Program-made: the position numbers and the translations under genes
Assembly (NCBI RefSeq): GCF_007747445.1
Contig: NZ_CP036425.1
Coordinates: 3,394,175-3,458,174, forward strand
From: Poriferisphaera corsica
GTDB lineage: Bacteria > Planctomycetota > Phycisphaerae > Phycisphaerales > Phycisphaeraceae
Length of the DNA: 64,000 nt
Direction: 5' to 3'
The notes under the pieces: generated by a model
Databases searched by the model: none
What the model was told of the DNA's origin: nothing
What the model saw: only the letters and a program-made list of their open reading frames with translations
In this document: positions 9,185 through 18,284 of the stretch, piece by piece
How the letters are laid out: each line of letters begins with the position of its first letter
Numbering within the stretch: the first letter of the stretch is position 1

Positions 9185-9222
9185 TAAAAATGCCCTGCCC
9201 GAGTGTTAACTCAGACAGGGCG
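9185..9222 (-). terminator. Intrinsic terminator of the 9401 lipoprotein gene
   Basis: On the minus strand GCCCTGTCTGAGT pairs with ACTCGGGCAGGGC (13 bp with two G-U pairs, 4-base loop) and is followed by ATTTTTAATT. It lies 180 bases after the lipoprotein stop; the bases between hold no gene I can see. Confidence 0.7.
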
Positions 9223-9400
9223 TGGAGCATGGCACGGTGTCTTCCCGAAAAAATTGTTCATCCGTGAACGAGGGTGCAAACAGAGCAAGCCTTGGATCTG
9301 TTTGCGTATCTGTCGTTGCTCCCGAGCTGCATTCCTTAATCCGTTAAGTCAAGCAACTCGTGACAGACAGGCCACCTTTCCCGCACTAAATTCATAGTGA

Positions 9401-9772
9401 TTACATCGATTTTTGGATTGTGTCGTAGAGTTCGATGCTTTTCGTTTCGTTACCAAACGCGCCGTAATGGATCTCAAGTTTGGAAACGTTGTTACCATGT
9501 TTGGTAATTGTAATATCGATCTTGGTATCGTCTTGGTTGCGTGCAACCATGCGGACAGCGTTATCTGTTTCTGTCTTCTTGATTTCGCTGTAACCCTTTT
9601 CCTGTAAGGCTTTGGTGGTTGCGTCTGCGACATCGCTTGGGTCGGCATCTACGAAACCAGAAATTGTGCCAAAGGAATTAGTGACATTGGGTTGTTCGGT
9701 CTGACATGCGACCAACGCTGAGAACAAACCAACGACGAGTGTGAGATAGAATGCTGTTCTAATTGTTTTCAT
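9401..9772 (-). CDS. DUF3568-like lipoprotein
   Basis: This 123-residue protein begins with a lipoprotein signal (LTLVVGLFSALVAC, lipobox Ala-Leu-Val-Ala-Cys) and should be lipid-anchored in the envelope. The body (SDVADATTKALQEKGYSEIKKTE, DDTKIDITITKHGNNVSKLEIHYGAFGNETKS) follows the DUF3568 pattern, a two-layer alpha/beta domain of unknown function. The frame opens at 9838, but AAAGGAG seven bases before the ATG at 9772 fixes the start. Confidence 0.75.
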   Translation of the reverse strand: MKTIRTAFYLTLVVGLFSALVACQTEQPNVTNSFGTISGFVDADPSDVADATTKALQEKGYSEIKKTETDNAVRMVARNQDDTKIDITITKHGNNVSKLEIHYGAFGNETKSIELYDTIQKSM

Positions 9773-9948
9773 ATTGATTACTCCTTTAAAAACAGCTCGG
9801 CTTTTTGATACATATTCCAGCCAACTCACAGGGATCATATCGACCTGAAGTGAGGTGTCCTGTACCTAATGTTGAAAAAAATTTTCCATCTTTTCCGCAT
9901 TGCCTAAAAAGCGGGAGTCGAATAGTTGCGGCCAGATAGAAGGTCCGA

Positions 9949-10290
9949 TTATTTCGCTGTTTTTTCGCTCAGAAATGAGAGTACCGTCGCGAGCAGAAAG
10001 ACGAATGCGATGATACCGGACACGAACAAGGGAATGCCCGGGGTAGGGGAATTAAAGGAGAGGATGACCCCGATAAGCATGATGATAACTGCGATGGACG
10101 CGAGCGCGATGGTGCGAGCGCGGAGCATGAGCCGGTCGAATTTTTGCACGCTATTGCGTTTGGAATTTGCGATACCTTTGCCTGTGAGTTTGTTATAGAA
10201 GTGGCCACATTCAGGACAAGAGCCCTGAGCGGGGAGGCCTAGTAATTCGTAATCGCAGTTTTCACAGTTTTCCGTAGAGCTGTCAGTCAT
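9949..10290 (-). CDS. Zinc-ribbon small membrane protein
   Basis: 113 residues: an N-terminal ribbon (CENCDYELLGLPAQGSCPECG) followed by two membrane helices (IALASIAVIIMLIGVILSF and GIPLFVSGIIAFVFLLATVL). It resembles its neighbour at 10372 and the larger protein at 3012. Such proteins are frequent in planctomycetes and have no established role. Confidence 0.7.
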   Translation of the reverse strand: MTDSSTENCENCDYELLGLPAQGSCPECGHFYNKLTGKGIANSKRNSVQKFDRLMLRARTIALASIAVIIMLIGVILSFNSPTPGIPLFVSGIIAFVFLLATVLSFLSEKTAK

Positions 10291-10371
10291 GGCATAAACA
10301 AAGGAAAAAGGTTAAGGATGTCTAAGAGGTTAGACGGTGTGGATCGGGAAAAATTTCAAAATGGCGAGGGA

Positions 10372-10623
10372 TTAAGCGAAAGCATAGTAGAGAAACATGA
10401 AGACCAAGACGATCAAGAAGAGCGCAAGGATACAGAATGTGGCGATGCGATCGATCCGGTTGAGTTTGGTGCGAGTTTCAGAACGCTCATCGTTTTCATA
10501 GCCAACGAACAGGTCGTTAGTGAAAGGTTTACCACACTCGGGGCACTTGCCGGGGAAAGCGAGGCCTCTGAGGCGATATTTGCACTGGGGGCAACTGGCA
10601 TTTACAGGGAGGGGCTTGGACAT
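10372..10623 (-). CDS. Zinc-ribbon small membrane protein
   Basis: 83 residues from MSKPLPVNASC. The ribbon CPQCKYRLRGLAFPGKCPECG is followed by a polar linker and one membrane helix (IATFCILALFLIVLVFMFLYY). The frame opens at 10731, but the 36 upstream residues are unlike the family, so the ATG at 10623 is chosen. It is 81 bases upstream of the similar gene at 9949, and the two may be co-transcribed. Confidence 0.65.
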   Translation of the reverse strand: MSKPLPVNASCPQCKYRLRGLAFPGKCPECGKPFTNDLFVGYENDERSETRTKLNRIDRIATFCILALFLIVLVFMFLYYAFA

Positions 10624-10888
10624 AGACAGAATCGTAAATGGAGGCGAGAACAGGTACAAGTGGAAAGTGCGGATGTGGAGGCGTGAGGGATAGGACGAAA
10701 CATAGCAGTGGGTATGACAGTACCAGTTCAATCAACTACAATATTTGCGGTCAGAGTTGTCCTTTTAGGGCGATTTTGAACGGTGAGCCCGCATAAAATG
10801 TGTCGATCAATAGTTTGATAAACCCAATCACTCATATGGTTTATGACAGCATTGATCTGTATTGCAACCCCGTAAAAATGGCAAAAAA

Positions 10889-10931
10889 TATAATTTACAG
10901 CTGGGCGATTATCGCCCTGTGAGAAAGGAAT
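10889..10931 (+). promoter_or_regulatory. Candidate -10 box and leader hairpin of gpmI
   Basis: TATAAT at 10889-10894 is a perfect -10 match, without a good -35 at 17 bases. A small hairpin GGGCGA/TCGCCC at about 10903-10917 follows, then AAAGGA seven bases before the GTG start of gpmI. The region 10624-10888 shows nothing else. Confidence 0.35.
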
Positions 10932-10937
10932 AAAACC

Positions 10938-12563
10938 GTGTCAGATAGTCCGAAACCGGTTGTGGTAATTGTTCGTGATGGCTGGGGAGACAACCCAAAT
11001 CCTGAGCATGATGCATTTAATGCGATCAAGCTAGCGAAGACGCCGCGTGGTGCTGAGCTTTTGAACAAGTATCCGTGGACGCTAATTCATACGAGCGGCG
11101 AGATGGTCGGGCTAAACGACGGCACCATGGGCAACAGTGAAGTCGGGCATCAAAATATTGGTGCTGGACGCATTGTGAACCAAGAGAGTGTGCGAATCAC
11201 AAAGTCGATCCGTGACGGTGATTTCTTTGATAACGAAGCGATGGTGAAGGCGGTTAAATCTGCTAAAGCTAAGGGCGGCTATGTTCACCTGCTCGGCATT
11301 GCATCAGATGCTGGTGTTCACGGCATGCTGACTCACCTGTACGCTTGCATTGAACTTTGTAAAAAACTTGGGCAAGAGAAAGTTGCGATCCACCTCTTCT
11401 GTGATGGCCGCGACACTGGTCCGTACACTGGCAAGGGCTACATTGAACAGATTGTTGCAAAATGTGCGGAGCTTGGTGTCGGCAGCATCGCCAGCATCAT
11501 TGGCCGCTACTATGCGATGGATAGAGATAATCGCTGGGAACGTGTCAAAATGGCTTACGATCTGCTGACAACCGGCGAGGTTGACGGCAAGGTTGTGCCT
11601 AACTTTGATGATGCCATCTCTGCTGCTCAAAACTACTACGACAATCCAACGAACGACTCACAGAATGGTGATGAATTCATCATGCCTCGCACCGTAGGCG
11701 ATGCGTCTGCAACACGTATCAAAGACGGCGATAGCGTGATCTTCTACAACTATCGTGGCGATAGACCTCGTGAAATCACACGAGCATTCATGCAACCAGA
11801 CTTCTTTGGTAACGTATTGCCTTCACCTGAAAGTGGAGCAAAAGGTTTCGAACGCAAGCAACTGGATATTCAGTATGTTTGCATGACTGCTTACGACGAA
11901 AGCTTCATTGGATGGCCTAACCTAGGTGTCGCTTACCTGAAGCCACCAAAGATGATCAACATCGGCGGCGAATACTTGTCGAAACTCGGCAAAACTCAGT
12001 TCCGCTGCGCTGAAACTGAAAAATTCCCACACGTCACGTTCTTCGCAAATGATTACCGCGAAGAGCCATTCCCCGGCGAGGGCCGCCAGATGGCACAATC
12101 TCCAAAGGTTGCAACCTATGACTTGCAGCCTGAGATGTCAGCCTATGAAATCAGGGACATCGTGCTCGGCCGTGTGAATGCTGAAGACTGTGAAGACTTT
12201 ATCCTCGTAAACTTTGCGAACGGTGATATGGTCGGCCACACCGGCAAGCTTGATGCAGCAATCAAAGCTGTTGAAACTGTTGATCAATGTGTCGGCGAGA
12301 TTGTTGATGCGGTCCTCGCACGCGGTGGCAAGCTGATCGTCACTGCTGACCACGGAAATGCTGAGCAAATGTTCAACCCTGATACCGATGCTCCGCACAC
12401 AGCTCACACGCTATATGACGTTGAGTGTATCTTGGTTGATCCAGACTTAACCAAAAACACGAAACTTGTTGACGATGGCAAACTCGCTGACATCTTCCCG
12501 ACTGTACTGAAGATGATGAAGCTTGATCAGCCAGCCGAGATGACGGGCGTAAGTTTGTTCTAA
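10938..12563 (+). CDS. gpmI: 2,3-bisphosphoglycerate-independent phosphoglycerate mutase
   Basis: The glycolytic enzyme that interconverts 3- and 2-phosphoglycerate. The 541-residue protein has the alkaline-phosphatase-superfamily metal site: the opening VVVIVRDGWG, then MGNSEVGHQNIGAGR with the catalytic Ser, FCDGRDTGP, FYNYRGDRPREI with its conserved Arg pair, NGDMVGHTG and ADHGNAEQM near the end. The start codon is GTG, supported by AAAGGA upstream. It is single-gene, with a terminator after it. Confidence 0.96.
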   Translation: MSDSPKPVVVIVRDGWGDNPNPEHDAFNAIKLAKTPRGAELLNKYPWTLIHTSGEMVGLNDGTMGNSEVGHQNIGAGRIVNQESVRITKSIRDGDFFDNEAMVKAVKSAKAKGGYVHLLGIASDAGVHGMLTHLYACIELCKKLGQEKVAIHLFCDGRDTGPYTGKGYIEQIVAKCAELGVGSIASIIGRYYAMDRDNRWERVKMAYDLLTTGEVDGKVVPNFDDAISAAQNYYDNPTNDSQNGDEFIMPRTVGDASATRIKDGDSVIFYNYRGDRPREITRAFMQPDFFGNVLPSPESGAKGFERKQLDIQYVCMTAYDESFIGWPNLGVAYLKPPKMINIGGEYLSKLGKTQFRCAETEKFPHVTFFANDYREEPFPGEGRQMAQSPKVATYDLQPEMSAYEIRDIVLGRVNAEDCEDFILVNFANGDMVGHTGKLDAAIKAVETVDQCVGEIVDAVLARGGKLIVTADHGNAEQMFNPDTDAPHTAHTLYDVECILVDPDLTKNTKLVDDGKLADIFPTVLKMMKLDQPAEMTGVSLF

Positions 12564-12585
12564 TTTGGCAATAGAATCGAATATC

Positions 12586-12617
12586 AAAGCCCATGCTTCA
12601 TGTGTGGGCTTTTTTTA
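12586..12617 (+). terminator. Intrinsic terminator of gpmI
   Basis: AGCCCATGC pairs with GTGTGGGCT (two wobble pairs) and is followed by seven T, 25 bases after the stop codon. Confidence 0.8.
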
Positions 12618-12633
12618 TTACATGAGAATCAAA

Positions 12634-13212
12634 CTAGCTGCGTGTAGGAAAATCGTCATCAAGATCATCAGTTGGCGGCAGCTCTGTCGAAGATGATGGA
12701 GAGTCGGGCGTATCATCGGTCGTGTTTTGGGATGCGTTCTCGCCTAAATCGTTTTCGCCTAGCAGCGTGAACAAACGTTTGCGAAGAAAGTGTGTTGCGA
12801 AAGTGATGTCATCGGTATGGATCACGATCGCAGGGCAATTGCGAGGACGCACGAGAAGCGGGTAAGCATATTGAATATTGACCTCAGCAGTAAGCAATGC
12901 GTTACAAATATCCTGTAGTGTCGTATTATTTGAAAGCTCAACAACAAGAACATCATGATGTGAAAATGCGAGATCATTCTGTTCAAGGATGCGTTTTGCG
13001 AGAGTTGCTCGTGAGGTCAAGATTCGGACAACCGCATGATCCGCCGCATCAACCACTGAAAAACCAGCAAGCGTGAGAGCCGGGGCTTTCATAATACCTA
13101 TAAGATGATTGAGCTTGCCGACTTTGTTGTCGAGAAAGACGGAGAACTGCGTATTTTGTGGGGGCTCATAATTCTGAGCTGATTGTGTGGAGGTCGGTGT
13201 TGAAGCCATCAT
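12634..13212 (-). CDS. ACT-domain protein
   Basis: 192 residues. Residues about 22-90 (FSVFLDNKVGKLNHLIGIMKAP through HDVLVVEL) and about 97-145 (TTLQDICNALLTAEVNIQYAYPLLVR) read as two ACT-like ligand-binding units of the kind that sense amino acids. A long acidic, Ser/Thr-rich tail follows (TDDTPDSPSSSTELPPTDD). Small stand-alone ACT proteins of this type are conserved in planctomycetes. No catalytic domain is attached, so a regulatory role is inferred. Confidence 0.8.
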   Translation of the reverse strand: MMASTPTSTQSAQNYEPPQNTQFSVFLDNKVGKLNHLIGIMKAPALTLAGFSVVDAADHAVVRILTSRATLAKRILEQNDLAFSHHDVLVVELSNNTTLQDICNALLTAEVNIQYAYPLLVRPRNCPAIVIHTDDITFATHFLRKRLFTLLGENDLGENASQNTTDDTPDSPSSSTELPPTDDLDDDFPTRS

Positions 13213-13396
13213 TGAATGATATGCCTTTTAGGTGCAAAGAAAAGCATAGCAAGGGTTTACGCATAGTCCTTGAGCGATGTTAAGTATCGGATGGTTATTG
13301 CTCACCGTACAGCAAAAGCTGCAATTTGGCGAGGATAATGACGAATTGAATAACCTCACAGTGGGTCTGTAGGGGTTATGTAAGTGGGAAACATAC

Positions 13397-13424
13397 ATAA
13401 AAAAGCCTCGCGATACGCGAGGCT
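13397..13424 (-). terminator. Intrinsic terminator of the epimerase gene
   Basis: A perfect 8-bp stem GCCTCGCG / CGCGAGGC with a 3-base loop is followed on the minus strand by six T. Confidence 0.85.
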
Positions 13425-13449
13425 TGATAAGTCATTCTATGTATTACTC

Positions 13450-14463
13450 TCAGACCGCTGATTGAGTGAGGTCTTCGATATACCAATCAACCGTGGGCTT
13501 AAGGCCGGTCTCAAAATCGATGAGCGACGTATAGTTGATCGCGTCCTCAATCGCTGTGAGATCAGCGAGCGAATGCTTCACATCACCAGCTCTTTCGGGA
13601 AGATGCTCAGGTGTCAGATTCGGCTTACCCATCATCTCAGCCATGTGTACTGCAAGCTCATTGACTGTAATACGCTTACCACATGCCACGTTAAAGACTT
13701 TACCACCGACCGTTTTCTCTGAACGAGCAGCAAGCAGGTTGGCATGAACCGCGTTGTCAACAAAAGTAAAGTCGCGTGACTGTTCGCCATCGCCGAAGAT
13801 TTTAGGCGTTTCGTTTGCGATGATTGATTTTGCGAATGCAGCAATAACAGCAGCGTACGCAGAGTTCGCATTCTGGCGTGGGCCGAAGATATTGAAGTAG
13901 CGTAATGATGCGGTATCGAGGCCGTAGGAATCGGCATAGGCCCGCATCAATGCTTCACAAGCCGCCTTATTCGCTGCATAAGGTGATTTTGCCCAGACAG
14001 GCATCGATTCGATTTTCGGCAAAGTTTCAGAGTCACCGTAAGCAGATGATGATGCCGCAAAGGTTACACGTTCAACACCTGCATGGCGTGCCGCTTCAAG
14101 CACGTTCAACGTGCCTGTCGTATTGACCTGGTGATAGAGAACAGGTTGTTCAATTGATCGTGGTACAGATCCAAGCGCAGCCTGGTGCATCACATAACGA
14201 GCTCCATCAACCGCTTTAGTAAGTGCGTCATTGTCGAGAATAGACGCTTCCACAAAGGTGAGCCGAGTCCCAGCACGATCTTTGAATGTATCAAAGTTAG
14301 CAACATCACCACCCGAGAGATCGTCAATAACGGTGACGCTTGCGCCCAGGTCAATCAGCGCCTCAGTAATATGCGAGCCAATAAACCCTGCCCCGCCTGT
14401 CACGACGACTTTTGAACCTTTAAAGAAATCGCCGTGCTGTTCCTGCCAGTTGATGATTGCCAT
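13450..14463 (-). CDS. NAD-dependent nucleotide-sugar epimerase/dehydratase
   Basis: This 337-residue extended short-chain dehydrogenase has the NAD-binding GGAGFIGSHI at residues 20-29, the DDLSGG segment, AASSSAYGD holding the catalytic Ser, and YAANKAACE holding the Tyr-x3-Lys pair. RYFNIFGPRQ and the GDGEQSRDFTFVDN signature mark the UDP-glucose/UDP-GlcNAc 4-epimerase branch (GalE/WbpP-like). It would supply sugar precursors for polysaccharide or O-antigen. The exact substrate cannot be read from the sequence. Confidence 0.9.
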   Translation of the reverse strand: MAIINWQEQHGDFFKGSKVVVTGGAGFIGSHITEALIDLGASVTVIDDLSGGDVANFDTFKDRAGTRLTFVEASILDNDALTKAVDGARYVMHQAALGSVPRSIEQPVLYHQVNTTGTLNVLEAARHAGVERVTFAASSSAYGDSETLPKIESMPVWAKSPYAANKAACEALMRAYADSYGLDTASLRYFNIFGPRQNANSAYAAVIAAFAKSIIANETPKIFGDGEQSRDFTFVDNAVHANLLAARSEKTVGGKVFNVACGKRITVNELAVHMAEMMGKPNLTPEHLPERAGDVKHSLADLTAIEDAINYTSLIDFETGLKPTVDWYIEDLTQSAV

Positions 14464-14608
14464 ACGTGGATCGCTCCGTGTGTTGTTTGATCTTGAAGCC
14501 TATATGATCGCACATCACCGAAATATGTCCAATGAAGCCGCATGCAAGTCAAAACTGAATGGTTATAAGGACGTCATAATCGTTAAAAACGGCAAAAAAG
14601 TCGCATTC

Positions 14609-15301
14609 TCATGAGCCTTCGGTTAACTGCGAACGCAACGGACGCTCCGGGGCAGCAATCAGATCCACCACCATGTATTCCAACGCCTCACTCGCCGTCA
14701 TCGTATGAAAGACTTGCCCCTGCAGAGGAAACCATTCCCGAGGTAGATTCATCGTAGTAAGCATTTCACGTTCATAAATCGCAAGCGCTTTTTGCTTGTA
14801 CTGGAGTGGCGTGCCAGAAGAAGCAACGCCTCCATGAACGGTAAAGAGCGAAGACGGATAGGCGATACGCCTGCCTGTCCCCGCCGCCACAAGCAACACA
14901 CCACCCGACTTCACATCCACTAACGCATGCGTATTCACCGGAGCCTTAATTTGTCGATAGGTCTGAATAATCGCAAGCGCAACATCAAGATCCCCACCGT
15001 TGGTGTTGATAAAAAAATCGATAGGTTTCGATGAATCCAACTGATCAAGATAAATCAGCTTCGTGATAACATCACGTGCCGATGTCGCATTAAGATCGGT
15101 CGTTAAGATGATCTTTCTGTTTTTCAGCAGCGGTGAATTCAGGTCGACATCAACATTGGGATAACCTGCCTCAATCATCTGATCAATGTTCGAGTAGTTA
15201 ACAGCTCGTGAGGTTGTTTCACACCCCAAGGCCAATAACAATCCCACAATCACAACGATAACACGTATAAAACCTGACAAGGCGGATGTAAACAACTGCA
15301 T
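14609..15301 (-). CDS. ClpP-fold serine protease-like lipoprotein
   Basis: 230 residues. A signal segment ends in the lipobox LLALGC (Cys27), so the protein is probably a lipoprotein outside the cytoplasm. Residues 65-215 show the ClpP/crotonase fold: FFINTNGGDLDVALAIIQT parallels the ClpP strand with its oxyanion glycines. VDVKSGGVLLVAAG places Ser132 at the catalytic Ser position, and YPSSLFTVHGG places His156 at the catalytic His, 24 residues on as in ClpP. Both residues are kept, so activity is plausible. Cytosolic ClpP has no lipobox; the substrate and any partner are unknown. Confidence 0.75.
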   Translation of the reverse strand: MQLFTSALSGFIRVIVVIVGLLLALGCETTSRAVNYSNIDQMIEAGYPNVDVDLNSPLLKNRKIILTTDLNATSARDVITKLIYLDQLDSSKPIDFFINTNGGDLDVALAIIQTYRQIKAPVNTHALVDVKSGGVLLVAAGTGRRIAYPSSLFTVHGGVASSGTPLQYKQKALAIYEREMLTTMNLPREWFPLQGQVFHTMTASEALEYMVVDLIAAPERPLRSQLTEGS

Positions 15302-15405
15302 ATCCCCAAGACGTTGTTATCAGCCAAATCAAATACCAACCACCATAGCAGGTATTTGGGCATATAGACGCAACACAACATATACGCGCCTATAAACACT
15401 GATCG

Positions 15406-15711
15406 TTAATCAAGCACAAGGTACTTGAGGTTCTGCATCGGAATAATCACGGCCGCACTTTTATTCGGGCTCTTTGTGATCTTCACAAAATCCTTATACA
15501 CCGCAACCCGCCAAGCCCCGCCAAAATCGCCCGGCCGATACTCCTTGTCATCAATCACCAAATACTCCAACTCACCCGTCGTGATCGTGTCTGCATCTAC
15601 CGACCGTCGATCCACTTTTTCTTTATCAAAATCGCCCCATTGAGCGACTGAAACCGCGGTTAAAACTAATACAATCGCAGATGCGAGCAGACTGATGCTT
15701 ATTTTTTGCAT
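15406..15711 (-). CDS. Small exported protein
   Basis: 101 residues with a signal peptide (ISLLASAIVLVLTAVSVAQ) and a short domain with two similar strands, ELEYLVIDDKEYRPGD and NLKYLVLD. No family is recognised. It is isolated on the minus strand between the ClpP-like gene and the rhodanese. Confidence 0.65.
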   Translation of the reverse strand: MQKISISLLASAIVLVLTAVSVAQWGDFDKEKVDRRSVDADTITTGELEYLVIDDKEYRPGDFGGAWRVAVYKDFVKITKSPNKSAAVIIPMQNLKYLVLD

Positions 15712-15805
15712 GGTATTTCGTCCTGATAAATATTTGCCACTTGCTGATTATTGAGACGTCAATCAGCCAGGAAAGATTTATCTGATTGTAATTGATTTGA
15801 GACGA

Positions 15806-16228
15806 TCAGTAACGAGGAATTGATGGATCAATTGCAAGCGACCAAAGATCAATCCCACCAGCCAGAGATTTCACATCCTCAAAACCCTGCTGACGAAGGT
15901 AATCTGTCACCATCAATGATCGTTGGCCCGCATGACACATAACCACAACACACGCATCTTCGTAGTCTCGAATTTCTTCGACCCGAGCCGCCAACTCTTG
16001 CATCGGAATAAGCGTTGTGTTCAGTACATGCGCCGCTTCATATTCATGCGGCAATCGGCAATCAAGAAACAAAAACTCTGCTGCCCCATCAATCATCTCC
16101 TTCACCGCGCGCGGCGTCACTTCCCATTCACTCTGAAATGGGTAGCCAATTGGCAAACCATCATTATCTAGCTCAATTGATCGCGACATAACACAGGCAA
16201 CACGATGATCATCCCCTCGTTCATTCAT
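15806..16228 (-). CDS. Rhodanese-like domain protein
   Basis: 140 residues, one rhodanese domain. LFLDCRLPHEYEAAHVLNTTLIPMQEL is the typical entry with a conserved Asp and Glu, and VVMCHAGQRS contains the active-site loop with its Cys, so sulfur transfer is chemically possible. The C-terminal GFEDVKSLAGGIDLW is also standard. Start choice is open between 16228 and the ATG at 16189 (MSRSIELDNDG); neither has a good ribosome site. The physiological sulfur acceptor is unknown. Confidence 0.85.
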   Translation of the reverse strand: MNERGDDHRVACVMSRSIELDNDGLPIGYPFQSEWEVTPRAVKEMIDGAAEFLFLDCRLPHEYEAAHVLNTTLIPMQELAARVEEIRDYEDACVVVMCHAGQRSLMVTDYLRQQGFEDVKSLAGGIDLWSLAIDPSIPRY

Positions 16229-16273
16229 TTCTGAGGGTGTGGGATGGGAGGGGAGGGAAAGAGGGATTCGATT

Positions 16274-16525
16274 TTATTTAACTTCGACACGCGTGAACTG
16301 ATCAAGATTACAGACCACAATTTCACCATCATCTTTACGAATCACCAGACGATCCAACCAAAGCCTATCATCCTTCGCACCTGCATACCATGACCCGGTC
16401 TTGCGCTGCTCGAAACTCTCAACAGTCCCTTCTACGGTCGTATTCCAAGTTGCCTGCAGACGTGGGATCTGCTGGGTAACTGCGACACGTTGGCCGACTT
16501 TGTATGCGGTAGCGGTTTGACTCAT
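16274..16525 (-). CDS. Conserved small hypothetical protein
   Basis: 83 residues from MSQTATAYKVGQRVAVTQQIP. It has a beta-rich, SH3-like pattern (VGQRVAVTQQ, VEGTVESFEQR, DDRLWLDRLVIRKDDGE) without cysteines or membrane segments. GGAG eight bases before the ATG supports this start over the open frame to 16570. Function is unknown. Confidence 0.65.
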   Translation of the reverse strand: MSQTATAYKVGQRVAVTQQIPRLQATWNTTVEGTVESFEQRKTGSWYAGAKDDRLWLDRLVIRKDDGEIVVCNLDQFTRVEVK

Positions 16526-16714
16526 GGTGCAGCTCCGATGTCTTGGAAGGGGAAAGAATTGGCTTAACATAGCTGAAAAATGAGGGGTTGGAAAGTTAAC
16601 ACTAGCCAGATATGGCGAATTAGCCCGTTAATCCCCAATCACAGCGTTTGGCAGCGGATTGAGTTGCCTGACCAAGGGGAATAATCTACACTCAAAGGCT
16701 ACAAATTGGCTGAT

Positions 16715-18253
16715 TTAGCCGCAGGAGAGGTGACCGAGCGGCTGAAGGTGCTGGTTTCGAAAACCAGTGTAGGACTTGTGCCTACCGAGGGTTCGAATCC
16801 CTCCCTCTCCGCTTCCCAAGCTCGTAAGTTCTTGATCTGCAAGACTTAAACGGGCTTTTTTAATGCGCGGTTCAGGCTCCTCACTGGAACCTGATTTTCG
16901 CATATTATCGCCAGAATGGTCATGTTTTCGTACCGATTCCGGACAACTAGGCGGACAACAGATTTGTTGTCCGTCGAGCGGCCTGTTTTGCGGCACTGGT
17001 TTTACGCTCTCAAACTGCAGATCCGGAAATGCTCGAATCGCAGACATTTGATCCTCTGAAAAGCCAGTTGTGTACTTACCTGTTAAGGTTGGTGTTGAAT
17101 GCCTCGCAAGATCTTGCGTTGTTTTCAGATGTGCGCCACCTCGTCCGACATGCGTGATAAACGAATACCGAAGCGCATGAAAATCTGCGTATCTGCCTTG
17201 CGCGTCTTTGTATTCAATCCCCGCCGCTTTAAGATCTGGCTTCAACAGGAAACGAACCACATGTTCGGATCTCGGCATATCAAACAACGGTTCATCGTCT
17301 AATCGTGTACTCGCATACTCACGAAGTAACCCCGCAGTTTCCGGTTTTAGAGGCTGGCGATCTTCTCGCCTTCGCTTACTGTAACCAGCTTCTACAACCA
17401 CATGAGCTTCATCGTCATCGAAAACAATCGAATTCTTCGTCAGACTACGTAACTCCGATGAACGAAAACCCGTTTCCATCGCTAAGCGGTATAGAATTGC
17501 ACGCTCTACGCCTGTCATTCTCCAAGCTGGCCTTCCTCTAAACATTCGGCCTTGCTTTGTTTCACCTCTTAGTGTTGCATTCAGTAAGTTCTGCATTTCC
17601 TCAACACTCAATGCACGCCGTTTACGCCTGCAATCGATATCTGCATTCAGCGTGGCTAGATGCTCAACCGGCGATTGATTTGCTCGGTTATTCTGCGCCA
17701 TCCAATTACAAAATTGCTTGATAGCTTGCACGTAAAAATTTGAAGTTCGAATGCTTATCCCTTGCCTCTTATTTTTACCTTGCCGCTGCTCATATAAAAA
17801 GGCTTCGATCTTCGTCGCTGAAATATCACCCCATGTCGTGAACCTGCAACCTCGAACCAAAATCTTTATCCGATTTACTTTCGTCACAACATAATCTTCA
17901 GTGTTACCCTTTGCTTTCAACGAAGTCTCAAAGTCATCAACATGATTGAGAAGTAAATCTGTATGAGCCATATATTTCGACTCAAGTAGATCTAGCTCCA
18001 TCATCTTCTCACGCAATGGCTTCGGAGCAGTTTCCAACCATTCATGCAAAGTCGGATCTAACGGCATACCCGTTATCCTGCAATTAATAATCTTCTGCAG
18101 CTTACGCATGATCTCATTTGCAACCGCTTTATCTGAATCAACCGCCCATCGCCTCACGATCTGATTATGATCGTTGAACTCCACATACCACTTACGGGTT
18201 TCTTGAGTTTCACCCGTTACTTTATCTTTATACTTACGTTTAAATAATCTCAT
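16715..18253 (-). CDS. Tyrosine recombinase (integrase)
   Basis: 512 residues as integrated. The N-terminal part holds a SAM-like core-binding domain (about residues 90-200). The catalytic domain shows the first Arg in ETGFRSSELRSLT, then HALRYSFITH, the later His in DLARHSTPTLTGKYT and the nucleophilic Tyr in that same motif. Catalysis is thus complete by about residue 400. The last part runs antisense through tRNA-Ser (GEGGIRTLGRHKSYTGFRN) and stops just left of it. The excised element would give a different tail (see 25521-25778). It belongs to the island in tRNA-Ser, and its ATG is followed upstream by the repeat cluster at 18.3-18.5 kb. Confidence 0.93.
   Translation of the reverse strand: MRLFKRKYKDKVTGETQETRKWYVEFNDHNQIVRRWAVDSDKAVANEIMRKLQKIINCRITGMPLDPTLHEWLETAPKPLREKMMELDLLESKYMAHTDLLLNHVDDFETSLKAKGNTEDYVVTKVNRIKILVRGCRFTTWGDISATKIEAFLYEQRQGKNKRQGISIRTSNFYVQAIKQFCNWMAQNNRANQSPVEHLATLNADIDCRRKRRALSVEEMQNLLNATLRGETKQGRMFRGRPAWRMTGVERAILYRLAMETGFRSSELRSLTKNSIVFDDDEAHVVVEAGYSKRRREDRQPLKPETAGLLREYASTRLDDEPLFDMPRSEHVVRFLLKPDLKAAGIEYKDAQGRYADFHALRYSFITHVGRGGAHLKTTQDLARHSTPTLTGKYTTGFSEDQMSAIRAFPDLQFESVKPVPQNRPLDGQQICCPPSCPESVRKHDHSGDNMRKSGSSEEPEPRIKKARLSLADQELTSLGSGEGGIRTLGRHKSYTGFRNQHLQPLGHLSCG
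16724..16811 (+). tRNA. tRNA-Ser (anticodon CGA)
   Basis: A complete 88-base cloverleaf. The acceptor stem is GGAGAGG / CCTCTCC with discriminator G. The anticodon stem CTGGT / ACCAG closes the loop TTCGAAA, giving anticodon CGA. A long class II variable arm and the T arm GAGGG TTCGAAT CCCTC follow. CCA is not encoded. Its 3' half is the integration site of the element to its right. Confidence 0.96.
16753..16830. other. attL: direct repeat within tRNA-Ser 3' end
   Basis: This 78-base stretch matches 25724-25801 with three mismatches (at 16774, 16810 and about 16815) and no gap. The longest identical block is 35 bases (16775-16809) covering the variable arm and T arm of the tRNA, the usual place for tyrosine-recombinase crossover. 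Confidence 0.9.
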
Positions 18254-18284
18254 CTAAATCCACTAAACCCTTTTCCGGAAATAC

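Noticed and set aside
16715-16830. Treating GEGGIRTLGRHK as a conserved integrase domain
   Set aside because: This peptide is the antisense translation of the tRNA-Ser variable and T arms, so its conservation reflects the tRNA and not the protein.
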